In this document: piece after piece, positions 35,701-45,760 of the stretch | Layout: each line of letters starts with the position of its first letter | How positions within the stretch are numbered: position 1 is the first letter of the stretch | From: Carnegiea gigantea | Taxonomy: Eukaryota; Streptophyta; Magnoliopsida; Caryophyllales; Cactaceae | DNA length: 64,000 nt | Assembly (NCBI GenBank): GCA_029747015.1 | Contig: JAKOGI010000182.1 | Location: forward strand, 762,001 to 826,000 | Direction: 5' to 3' | The notes under the pieces: model-generated | Databases searched by the model: none | The model's input: only the letters and a program-made list of their open reading frames with translations | Told to the model about the DNA's origin: nothing | Program-made: the position numbers and the translations under genes

Positions 35701-38700
35701 CTCCAAATTTTCTATGTCTGCCATATTGAACTTCTCAACAGTAGATTCTACAAAGTTTGCATGGCTATTCTTCAGCAGAACTGGAATGTGATGGGTTGCC
35801 TAAAAGGAAGGGAGGCAATATAATCAAAAAAGGGGAAAAGAAACAATTAGCTGCAGCAAGGAATACTTAACCTAGCAAATTTCAGCATCAAAGACGCATT
35901 AACGGTGTCATATACAGGATATTCAGGTAGCATCAATATCAATGATACTGTTGGTCCCTAGAATAGCAGCAGTATAGTCTTGTAGTTGTACCAAATGCAA
36001 CACCAGTCTACATTAGCCTTAGCACCTCCTTTTACACCCCGAAGGACCAGAGGGCGGGGTCATTAACAGACAGGCATGCAATGACTTTATTACAGCAATT
36101 TCTAAAAGCCGGAGAAAGTAGCCTACAGCTTGATTCTCAAGACTTCAAGTATACACATCAAACCGCGTGACTCAAAACCCATCTTAGTATTCTCAGTCTC
36201 ACACCTAGCTGGAAGTTGCTGACGACCTGGTATGTCCTGGCCTCCTATGCCACTTTCCAAATACTTCAAAAGGCATTATGGTCCGACGTAGTCATTCCTC
36301 AACAACTACATATTCAACAAGGATGATTTCCAAAACTTGACAGCCAGCATTATACTCTCATCACATGAAATGGCATACTTCAATCATGCTTAATAGTTAG
36401 CCTAAAAAATCTACAGATTTTTTATAGCAGCTGTCATAAAGGGGATCTTTTTCAGAGAGTCAAAATGCACTCAACGTCTGTTGCAGTGATCTTGATCAGT
36501 AAAAGGGTTTGTAAACCTTACAGGTCGAGATGTTGCAGTCTTAAACAAAGTTTTTGACATTAGTAAACCTTTGAAATCACAATGGGTTATATAACTGGAC
36601 AACTTTCGGGAGCATGATGTTGATCTGCACTAGAATGGATTTCCACAACACTCAACGGCATCTTATCTTTTCATTTGCTCTATCACATCGACATGCACAA
36701 GAGAAGTCTTTTTGTCTTGTCTATGGAATCTCCTTCCAGAGATTTCATTTGATGATCATCAAATAACCCCCAATTGGAAATTGGAATTATGCTGTTAAAA
36801 GAAAGTTCTGAACAGTGTAATTGTAACATGGTATAGCAACTGGACTACTAGCAGAACGAATGACAAATGTATGAATATATAATGTTTCCACTTTCCTCCA
36901 TCTCAAAATAATTTTCTTGCTTCTAAAAGCCATGAATTTTCATAACCAACAGCAAGAGTAAGTAGCTAACAATTGGATACCACTTTATTGGCATCAACAA
37001 TCAATAAGAGTATTTTGAGAAAGAAGGTGAAAAGAAAATCAGCGATACCTGAAAGAGAGACATCTCATACGAATGAAGAGCTTGCTTGAAGTTATATGGG
37101 AAAAAATCACCCCAGACTAGTGTTCCAGCTAACATGCAGAACCCTTCATATTCATTCAGCTCAATCTAGTTCACAGAATTCAAGTTACTGAAATAAAATC
37201 ACATACACTGCAGCACATAATAGGGCATCAAAATGGGGACATCAGGTTCATCATTTCCGTGTTCTTCACTGACATTCATCAAAACACACAGTAATACAGG
37301 ACACAGAAAGAACGCAAGTCACCTGAGGAACTACAAAGTAGCCTGAACCAGTCTCACGCTTCATAAAAGATGAATCAATGTCATAATTGATTCCAATGAA
37401 ACCATAGGCTGTTATGTTGAGTGAATCAACCAATAGGTACCTGCAGAAACTATATATATGTTCTTCAGAATTTCTAAGCAATCAAAACCACAAAAAGCCG
37501 TTTCCTTAGTTCCAATAAATGGACCCAGACACAAGAAATCTCGCAATAGATAAGAAGTTAAGAATACTTTGGACAAAGCGTTTACATGTAAGTTCACAAT
37601 ATATTATATTTGGCTTCTGTAGGGCAATGTATATCACTGAACACTGATATACAGGGACTAGGATCATGGAAAGCTTTTACAAGCATGAACAAACTTATTA
37701 AGTACGTAGCCCAACTATCCCCTATGCATATGGATACAAGCCACACTTTTCATTGTATGTGTGACTCTCACATCAAACAGCTCATAAAATAAGTGCCTTA
37801 TTGTAACATCCCTTACCTCAAATTGAAAGATCAGGAAAACACGGCATAGTTCATAAGTGGTATAGTAGGTATACTACAACAAGTGCTTTTGCTTTTTCGA
37901 GCCCAAGTGAGGACAAGTTCTGAAGGGCTAGTCTTTGGGCTGAAAGCCAAGAGGCTCAGTTGTTGGCCAGTCAACTAGTGCCCTTGCTGTGACACGCCCT
38001 ATCTTACATCGAAAGATTAGGGAAACATGGCAATAGTTCATAAGTGGTATAGTAGGCATATTACAACAACAGATGCTTTCCCTTTTTCAAGCCCAAGGGA
38101 GAACAAGTTGTAAAGAGCTAGTCTTTGGGCTGAAAGCCAAGAGACTCGATTGTTGGACGGTAGACTACCTAACAACTTGACCCATTTTGGTCAGAGTGTT
38201 ACACTTACATCTTAAATGCACATCATCTTTTTTGCTTCCTTTAACTACGGTCTGAGCGTTAAATCGAACAAAAGCTTGCCTGCATAAGACTGATAGTATA
38301 GGAAGGATGCTCAAGTAATGAACCAACATAGCAATTTATAGGGAGGGACCATGAACTTCATTATGCTATTAAACTCAGCAAGAGTATGTACCAGTGATGA
38401 ACTATTGTCGTGAAGTACTAGCAAAGAATACGATCATGGTACTTCTAAAACAGAAGTTGTACAAGAAATATCCTCACACACTGACGGAAGACAGCAAAGG
38501 CAGCAAAGGAAAGACAGCAGACAGAAAAACCAACTGAAGACAAACGTCACAACTAGAGTTTAGGAACACATTTTCCTTGGAGAAGCACACAAAATCCAAG
38601 GACAAAATGCACCAACAAGGAAACAGTAAAATACTATCTGAAATACCCCTCCCTTCTCTCATCAAGTAGGCCAAAAATGTTCATGACAGTACCTTGGACG

Positions 38701-41700
38701 GATGTGACTAGCCAAAAACCAATTGCTGCAAGGAACCAAAGTGCAGTTCGCAGAGTGCGCAAAGACAGAGAAAAAGCAAAGTTCGAAAACTGAACATGGA
38801 ACCACTTCCCTGTTGAGTCTTTCACTAATAACATTGTTTCCATGGAAATCATTTCGTCACCTTGGAAACTCAAAATTCTGGCAGAATCTTCCAAGCTACA
38901 AAGTCCTATCGTACTTATTTTAAAATCCCATATGCACAATTGAGAACATCCCTACTCCATGAGGATTCAACTAGCAAAGCCGAGAAAATTTCTCCAATAC
39001 ACATGAGAATGCAAAACATATTACCTCCCCCACCCCCAACACGCACACAAAGAAGGAGGGAGGTGAAAGGGGACACTCCAGGTCAATGCAAGAAGCCAAG
39101 AATGCAAAGCATCCAACAGTGCAAGCTTATGTTCTCAAATAGTGGAAACCATAAAACATCCTTCCCAGCATCTCCCAAAAAAAATAAAAAAAAGGGGCAG
39201 CATGAAATATCCTTTCAATGCAAAACATCTTCTCCACACAAATTAACAACCAAATCACCTCCAACAAACCTAGCAGCAGCCCCCAAGGTAAACTAAGAGG
39301 AAATGCCTTCACTACAAAAACCTTTTTGTTAAATGATTCAATAGCAGACTACACAGGTGCTCTTACTGATGGCTTAGCTCCATCATCAAAGATCCAAAAC
39401 AAAATAACTAATCCCCAAGACTAAGAGAATGACCATATCCCAGCAGACTTAGAGCACGCACAACGGGTGGAACGAATTCCACTTGCAGGACCCACATTCC
39501 ATCCTTTTCATCTGCAGCCGAACTTTTGCTGGGCATGGAATGCAAGCTGGAGCTGCAGGCTGCATTCCACCGTTTGCAATTTTTTATTTTTTATTTTCTT
39601 GCTTTTGTTTTACTTCTCCTGTTTTCCCCAAAAAATAAGGTTGTATCTTGTGAAGTGGATCCATGACAAATATTTTATTTGGTGATCCACATTGGACTTC
39701 CATTGGTTGGAAAAGTGGTGGAATGCAAGTTCCAAAAAGCAGAAACTTTTACCAATGTGGCAGGCGCGAGTTCCAAAATTGGAACTGTGGTTGCGGATGC
39801 CCTTAAATAGAAACTATTTTAGGAAATCCCAGCACATCTTTTCAGGCTGGAGCAACAAGGCTAGCTCATGAGGCTGCCTCCTCAATCATAGTCACTTGAT
39901 TTATATGCCTGCTAGTCAAATAGACATCAAGGAACTCTTGTCTCCAATAGCCTAAATCAATTTTGTTTCGTTCCTAGTTTGTCTACCACCAAAAATCAAT
40001 AGTTAGCACTCAATATCGTACAAATTGTATCAGATTCAGTACCAACTACTACACATCGTAAAACCTCCATCCACCTTCCCACCACAGCAAAAGTTACTCC
40101 TCAGCTTTGTAATACTAGTACTTTCCTTCTCTCAATTCTGGTTTAAAATAGCGACACTAAGTAAGCAAAACCGCTACATGGGTAGTGACATCCATGTAGC
40201 ATGCACATCTGCTCAACTAGGACACCTCAAAGAATTCCATCTCAGCTCTAGGTTGTTAACAACATTTTCATGAGAACACAGAAGACTACTATACTTAAAA
40301 CGACCAAAGAACAAAAACAAAAATTTTACCTTCTAAATGAGTTCCAATCTCCAGAGCTAGAGGAAGATTGCCTGAAGTCAACTGCAGCTCCAATGCCAAA
40401 AATCCCATAATTCTTGCTTGCTAAAGCTGACTGGTGAGGTGTTTTCTCTAGTTCCTTGCAAATATAGAACTGAGGAAACACCCCTGACGTCTCAGGTTGA
40501 GAACAGAACCATTCACAAGCATTTGCACTAGGGGGCACAGCAACCTACAATTACAGTTATAAATTCCTGGGTTGATTGATCAAGACAGGTTAACCGTGAA
40601 AGTCGCATCAAAGTCCCACAAACCTGCTCCAAACCAATCATATCATCTCATCTCATATGTAGCTTTTTCTCATTTTCCCATATAGCCATTCTTCTTTTCC
40701 ACTGGCATAGTGTTAAATTTTTATATTAATTGGGCTTTCAACAACGAGTCATGCACATAAGCTCAAATGAGGTTCCATCCCAAAACCAATTGGCAATAGG
40801 TAGAGTAACTCACAAGTTTATATACATGCTTAAGCCCTTTAATTTCATCAATGTTGGGACAATACCCACTATCATATTCTTTAAATTTTATCAATGTGGG
40901 ACAATACCCATTTTCATACTCCAACACGCCCCTCACGTACATGTGCACACAATTTTAATCAAACAGGGACGGTGGCAAATCAAGATCGAGCAACCCGCTC
41001 TTATACCATGTTAAATTTTTACATTAATTGGGCTTTCAATAACAAGTCATGCACATAAGCTCAAATGAGGTTTTATCCAAAATCAATTGGTAATGGATGG
41101 AGTAACTCACGAGCTTATATACATGCCCAAGCCCTTTAATTTCATCAATGTGGGACAACACCCACTATCATATTCAATTTTATCAATGTGGGACAATACC
41201 CACTTTCATACTCCAACACATAGTTTGAGGTACTCACAACAAAAACGGGTTTTCCAGCTTTAAGTAATTAGCAAGTTAATGTTTTTACCCCCCCCCCCCA
41301 AAAAAAAAAAAGCCAGAAGAGAAAAACAAGGAAAGAACAATCAAGGCAATGAATTGGGCATCAACAATTTACAGTATCTGAGATTTCAAGGCAATGTATT
41401 AGCAAGTGATACCTCAAATCTGATCATTCCACTAGTACACGAAGGAGGATTAAGCTTCAAGTCCTGAACAGCCTCTTGCAACGATTGCAGCCCATGCTCC
41501 AACGTCAATGCAGGGGGAAGAGTGCGAGTAAGACAGGCCTCTATTACCAAATCCCCACATTCATCCCCAGGAACTACAACTGAATCATCCTTACCCATCA
41601 CACAACTCACACTTACCTACACGGTCAGCATCAAATCAATCAAACTTTGATCAAACATGGCTTGAAAGATTGAGACTTACAAGAAGATATAGAATGCACC

Positions 41701-41873
41701 TTGAAATTGGGAGATAGAAGAGAGGGCAAGAGGTGGGATTTGGAGAAGGAAGCTCTTCTGGAAGAGGAAGTGAGTTTGGGTTTATGCAACCATAAGGGGG
41801 TAGCAAAGGCCAGGAATTTGAAAATGGGTGATGGAGGAGAGAGAAAATGATTGTGAGTTAAGCTTCCATTCAT
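17004..41873 (-). CDS. PHYLLO: PHYLLO, plastid MenF-MenD-MenC-MenH fusion protein of phylloquinone synthesis
   Basis: Complete gene of 28 exons encoding about 1,703 residues, close to known PHYLLO proteins. Exons (minus): 41873-41700, 41616-41413, 40544-40330, 37440-37323, 37165-37049, 35799-35698, 35563-35504, 35384-35316, 33464-33360, 33289-33095, 31830-31732, 27479-26913, 26354-26130, 25576-25286, 24701-24634, 24347-24189, 23894-23769, 23679-23548, 23459-23342, 22830-22675, 21306-21061, 20879-20712, 20115-19972, 19054-18593, 18192-17893, 17813-17656, 17544-17437, 17229-17004. All introns are GT-AG and every phase joins. The first ATG in frame is 41873. The N-terminus (about 58 residues) is Ser/Lys/Arg-rich with few acids, as in plastid transit peptides. 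The protein turns isochorismate into o-succinylbenzoate inside the plastid. The junction of exons 1 and 2 is the least certain: AAG|GTGCAT at 41700 keeps phase, while a stronger GTAAGT donor at 41680 does not. No premature stop was found. Confidence 0.93.
19222..19463 (+). mobile_element. tRNA-derived SINE in PHYLLO intron 23
   Basis: An A-box-like ggtagcctagttgg (19233-19246) and a B-box-like gagttcaagcc (19278-19288) lie at pol III promoter spacing near the 5' end. The 3' end is an A-rich tail (19449-19463). An 11-bp target duplication, atttccttcat, flanks it perfectly (19211-19221 and 19464-19474). Confidence 0.85.
19891..19936. repeat. (GA)n microsatellite in PHYLLO intron 23
   Basis: An uninterrupted AG run of about 22 units, about 36 bp inside the intron from the exon 23 donor. 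Confidence 0.9.
20663..20702. repeat. (GA)n microsatellite in PHYLLO intron 22
   Basis: A GA run of about 20 units close to the exon 22 donor (20711), preceded by a C-rich stretch near 20638-20648. Confidence 0.9.
24548..24579. repeat. T7-G18 homopolymer junction in PHYLLO intron 15
   Basis: Seven T, then 18 G, one A and six G. Confidence 0.9.
28069..29456 (+). pseudogene. LINE reverse transcriptase, C-terminal part, degraded
   Basis: It reads through RT motifs including [29 protein letters not shown] and the catalytic FADD box (near 28676-28690), then the thumb and the C-terminal region with WFGHVKRR and [13 protein letters not shown] at 28658-28660 precedes the FADD box, a TGA near 28960-28963 follows, and a 1-bp shift near 29020 restores the frame to 29456. 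It cannot make a working enzyme. Confidence 0.9.
29733..29858 (+). repeat. LINE 3' tail unit, reference copy
   Basis: The unit runs from gggtctcttggaaacagcct through aaaccccgcaaaagcgagac to the GGTGGTGTTGTTG tail. Related pieces occur at about 30919-31018, 45218-45337 and 56290-56335. Confidence 0.75.
30011..30445. mobile_element. MITE-like element in PHYLLO intron 11
   Basis: The left end TAGTTTAAAAAAGCCCG pairs with the reversed right end TAGTTTTAAAAAGCACG. The ends are rich in GAGGCGC/GCGCCTC-type words. No clear target duplication was found. Confidence 0.55.
30919..31018 (-). mobile_element. LINE 3' tail fragment, reverse orientation
   Basis: Reversed, it reads ctctctgagggc...agaggtaagaatgcct...ccccgcgaaagcgggat...gttgttg, the same order of blocks as the tail of the LINE at 29733-29858. 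It is a heavily 5'-truncated copy or a SINE sharing that tail. It lies in PHYLLO intron 11. Confidence 0.65.
34014..34891. mobile_element. Putative TIR transposon in PHYLLO intron 8
   Basis: The left end AGGGTGCTTGTTTAGCAT pairs with the reversed right end TGGATGCTTGTTTGGTAT. The interior is richer in C and T than the host intron. No target duplication is evident and no transposase was seen. Confidence 0.4.
37802..38203. mobile_element. Solo-LTR-like repeat with an internal tandem duplication, PHYLLO intron 3
   Basis: It begins TGTAACATCCC and ends GTGTTACA. Two similar units start at 37802 and 37988 (offset 186 bp) and share gttcataagtggtatagtag and gtctttgggctgaaagccaa. Flanks cttat and cttac match at four of five bases. 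Confidence 0.45.
39449..39805. mobile_element. MITE-like element in PHYLLO intron 3
   Basis: The left end TTAGAGCACGCACAACGGG resembles the reversed right end TTAAGGGCATCCGCAACCAC. Repeated GTTCCA/TGGAAT and GCATGGAATGC-type words fill the arms. Target duplication unclear. Confidence 0.45.
40711..41218 (-). mobile_element. TRIM retrotransposon in PHYLLO intron 2
   Basis: Two short LTRs (40711-40926 and 41009-41218) flank only 82 bp. Read on the minus strand each LTR starts TGTTGGAGTATGAAA and ends TTTAACA. The primer-binding site tggtataagagc follows the right LTR, with one mismatch to the initiator tRNA-Met type. A purine tract near 40927-40936 precedes the other. The 5-bp target duplication catag is perfect (40706-40710 and 41219-41223). 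No coding capacity. Confidence 0.92.
41288..41311. repeat. C12-A12 homopolymer junction, PHYLLO intron 2
   Basis: Twelve C followed directly by twelve A. Confidence 0.9.
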
Positions 41874-44148
41874 GCTGTTCTTTCTTACCCAGGAAGCACC
41901 GATGAATTGTGAGAGCAAATTGGTTGAAAGTTTCAAGCTTTGCAAGTGCAATTGAAGAAGAGGGAGCGACAGAGCACACGTTGCTCAGGCCTTGGGAGCC
42001 GTTCTTTGGATAAGGTTGAATTTTTTAATTAGTGCATTGGGTTTTTTAATTTGTGCATATATTCTTTTTGAGGGAGGGTTTTCTGATATTATTAATAAAA
42101 GAAGCTTGAATTTTTTAAAATTAAATTTTTGAATAACTGACGTAATAAATTTGTATTATAATTTATAAGGCGATAAATTCAGCTTGAACTTATCTTTTTT
42201 GCAAGAAATTGAGGAGATCTATAATAAATTTTTAGAGAAATTTTTGTCTTTAATAAAATTCATTAAAATACTATAATTCTATGCATGATTCAAAAGACCT
42301 CCACTCTTGGGGTTCTTAATTCAAATTTAGCTGGTGATATTAAAGTAAAAGTAAAGAAAATTTTGATGCTAAGAGTATTTTTTTTTTTCATTCTTGTGTT
42401 TGTTAACACATATGTGATTAAGTGAATTGAGTTTTTTCCCCCCTTGTTTTTTTGAATTATTAGATGCTATATAGCCAAACAAGATACAAATTTAGGAAGC
42501 TAATACACCATCTGTAGTCTATCACACAACCCCTATTTTATAGCGTTTCAAGAGAAACTAAAGAGATTATGAGTTGGGATAGTGGATTTACACATGGTTA
42601 TCTTCAAAGTCATTCAAGTGGTGCACTTTTGACATACAAAGATAATCAAGGGGGTCCTTCCAACCATAGAGTTGGCTACTGGACAATATGGCTAAAGATC
42701 AAAACTTTAATGTTGGAGCTTCCAAAGTAAAGGAAAATGTTATCCGACAAGGTCATTGCATAAAAAAAGGAAATATGCTCTCAAAATTATGTGGTTATGA
42801 TGTATTGAATTATGCGCTTTAGATGATGGAGATGACGTTTATAACTTCTTAGAGAGGGTAAAATTATAATTTCCAGATCTTCCCTCATGTCCAAGTGAAA
42901 ATGCGCTAATTACATCTAGGGAATATATGAGAACTTCTCCAAAACCTAATTCACCTCATGAACTAATGATAATGTGCAGGACTGATGGATAAGATATCTA
43001 AATTTTACCACTATCACATAAAATATTTCAAAGTCACAACAATAATTTGATATGTGTAGAAAAATCGCAACGAGCTAGTTAATAAATAAGCTCATCAATA
43101 CCTTTAACCATGAAAGCTCCCAAATGCATCCAAATTCAACAATCATAGTTCGACAACCCTAGCCTTTGACTATTGGTTGTTTAGCAAAGATCTTCATTGT
43201 GTATATTACAATCATCTCCTACGTAACTAAAATGAAAAATCATCTTATTCCTCTACTATAAATTACTTATAAAACAAGGTGATTATAACTCACTTCTTTA
43301 ACCTACTCCTAAATGAACACCAATTCACTAATCGGAGAGCTTAATGAGTTAGGAAGCGTCTTTAATCTAATATTCTGATTTTCTTTATAATGTAAAGATT
43401 AACTAGACTCCTAATCCACCCCCCCCCCCCCCCCCCCCCCCCCAAAAAAGGCGCTCCTAATACCTTAATAACATGAACATGCCCAAAATCCACTTTGCAT
43501 CCCCTATCACCAATAGTATAAACTCAAACAATGTCACGTTTAAATTCTATTAGTCCTATAATTATTGATTTATCAACTTTCAGTAACCTTTTATTTGCAG
43601 CCTTATTTTTTTTAAAAAGAAATGATTTGCTTAATACAAGCCATTTCTCATTCCACGCCAAAATTCATCATCAGTTCTTAATTTAGAGCTAAATTAAGCC
43701 ATTGTTACACTACTTCCGCTACAGTGCAAATTAAGCTTGAAGACTTTTAAGCATTTCCAGCCATACAAAACTAAATTTAAAGGCCAAACCCATTTTATCA
43801 ACAAGTGTACAGCTTAGTGAGAGGGAGGATTGGGGGGGGGGGGGGCAAGTATAGGCAATATGAGTATTGCATATGAATGTATATCTGTATTAAGTTAATA
43901 GCACAATTCTAGTGCATTTCATGTATCAGCAACTGCCTACAAGCCTACAAGCAGACATTGCCTCTTTTGTATCTAATTAGATACAAAATAGGTAATGCCT
44001 ATACCCGCAGACTATAAGTCTCACATCTACCTGCAATCGATTCAATAATAATGCCCTATGTTTCAAGGGGTTAAATGTTACACATCTCCCTTAAAAACTG
44101 GGATTAGAATCAGCTTCAACCATTTGAATAACATCTAGATGCATGCTT
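41874..44148. other. Upstream region of PHYLLO and AT-rich intergenic DNA
   Basis: No further gene recognised. The PHYLLO 5' untranslated region and promoter should lie just above 41873. A C25-A6 tract is at 43419-43449 and a G-run near 43832-43844. Confidence 0.45.
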
Positions 44149-44395
44149 TCATTCACAACTCCAAGGACAAGCTTCTATTTCCACAGGCCAAACTCCTCTA
44201 GGCAGCCATCTGTAGGTGCAATTTGATCCATTCCTCGGCTTTGAATACCTCTGGTGCCTTCTCTGTATGGTGGCTAGAAATGCATGCTGTCTGGTGTTCC
44301 CAGTGGCCATCAACATTTTATATATCAGGTATTGAACAATACGCGATGCTACAAAATGATGGAGGTCATGTACAACCAACACAAAATACAGATTG
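44149..44395 (-). other. Exon-like reading, unidentified
   Basis: An open minus-strand frame from an AG at about 44396 to a TGA at 44149-44151 reads as ordinary protein (with HHFVASRIVQYLIYKML and LPRGVWPVEIEACPW) and has an internal donor AG|GTATTC. I do not recognise it. It could be a last exon of the putative gene to the right, or chance. Confidence 0.3.
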
Positions 44396-45217
44396 CTAAC
44401 ATATATAGAAAGCTACGCTGCAAAATAAGAAGGATTTGGTTAGAAAAGCGATAGAATTTTAACCACATTCTACAAGAAAAGAAAAGACTGTAACTGTGTT
44501 TATATCTGATCAATACTAGTCACACTAACTTCTTATGGAGAGTCATGGAAACTTGAGTATTTATAGAGAAAAAAGGGTTACTTATAGCATCAATCATGCA
44601 TGCAAGTTGCTTCACACTTTGTTCCATCTTAGTTGGTTAGGTTGCTCACACATTTTGCCCAACTCTTAGTTTTTTCTTTTTGTTCCCGGGATAATTGATG
44701 ACTTGTAATGTTGGGCAAAGTTAATTTGCCAATGAGAAACAAAGGATTATTTATTTGGTTAGTGTTATACATGCAGTGGGGCAACAAAGGCTATCATAGT
44801 ATCATATATACCAATTAAGGTCACTGTCACTAGGACTTGACCACAATTCATGTCATAAATGGACTCGATTATATTTACGTGTGCAACGCAAACAATTTTA
44901 AATTACTTGTGTATTTTCAAACTAAAATGCAGAAGTGAAATAATGCACAAATGTGCGCCCAAAAATTCTATCAACTTCTTGAAATTAACATGAAAATAAA
45001 GGTCAGCTCAAGTTAGCCTAGGTTGGAAATATATATCTAGACCAATTTACTTCACAGACACTGATTCGACCCTAGGCTATCCACCTACTTTAGCCCAACA
45101 CAGTTTAAAATTTAGGCAAAGCTGGCTCATGGTTCAACTAGTTAGTCTGTGTTTTTATTTCACCAATTGAACTTCAACTTCAAAGTTTTTAAAAAAAATT
45201 TTTATTAAAATTTTTTG

Positions 45218-45337
45218 TGGATCTATTGAAAACAGTCTCTCTACGAGCAGTAATGTAAGTAGAGGTAAGGTTGCCTACATCAAAATCTCCCTGCAAAAGC
45301 GGATCCCATACTGGGAAGTGGCAGTGGTGTTGTCTTA
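45218..45337 (+). mobile_element. LINE 3' tail fragment
   Basis: Blocks gaaaacagtctctctac, agtagaggtaaggttgcctac and gcaaaagcggatccca are in the same order as in the LINE tail at 29733-29858, ending in GGCAGTGGTGTTG. Confidence 0.7.
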
Positions 45338-45638
45338 TTTTACCTCTCTCAATGATTTTCTACTTTCTAGGGATATTTATGACAATGACATGGACAAATG
45401 TTTGCTATAAGCTATTTTCCAAAGGGGCCATAGCATATGAGCCATGAAAAATCTAGTGATAAGTGATAACTTCCATGATTGTCAGCTTAAGTGCTTAAAA
45501 AACAAAGTTCTAGTAATCTATCTCAGAATGTAACATGTTTGAACTGCTGATCAACAAAGACGAGAACAAGCAGCAAAATAGAAGTCCTCAATTCAGCAAA
45601 TCAGTTATTTATAGCTATGCCCACATGACACATGTACC

Positions 45639-45760
45639 TGAAGCATTGTTCCAACAGGAGCTAACCCTTGTTTCAGCGAGTAATTCCAACTAGCAAGCAG
45701 ATAATTGTTTACACCCTCAACAGCTTTAGCTTCCTTGCTCAATCTTCCAACCACAACCCT
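45639..45760 (-). other. Exon-like reading, unidentified
   Basis: On the minus strand a frame reads VVVGRLSKEAKAVEGVNNYL and continues ASWNYSLKQGLAPVGTMLQ to a donor CAG|GTACAT. Its codon use and composition look like a real exon. Family not recognised. Confidence 0.35.

Larger units (their letters stand above)
35316..41873 (-). other. PHYLLO module 1: N-terminal remnant of isochorismate synthase (MenF)
   Basis: Exons 1-8 encode residues 1 to about 353: transit peptide, then a region with [20 protein letters not shown] and [17 protein letters not shown] that matches the N-terminal part of plant isochorismate synthase. The C-terminal chorismate-binding domain, which carries the catalytic residues, is absent, and exon 9 goes straight into MenD. 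This is the known state in vascular plants, where separate ICS genes supply isochorismate. The module is probably structural. Confidence 0.85.

Noticed and set aside
38634..38939. 101-codon minus-strand ORF with a hydrophobic stretch in PHYLLO intron 3
   Set aside because: No family match. PHYLLO exons 3 and 4 join in phase without it, and no splice context supports it.
41874..41951. Upstream extension of PHYLLO exon 1
   Set aside because: The frame is open but begins at a TTG. The first ATG is at 41873, which leaves a normal transit peptide.
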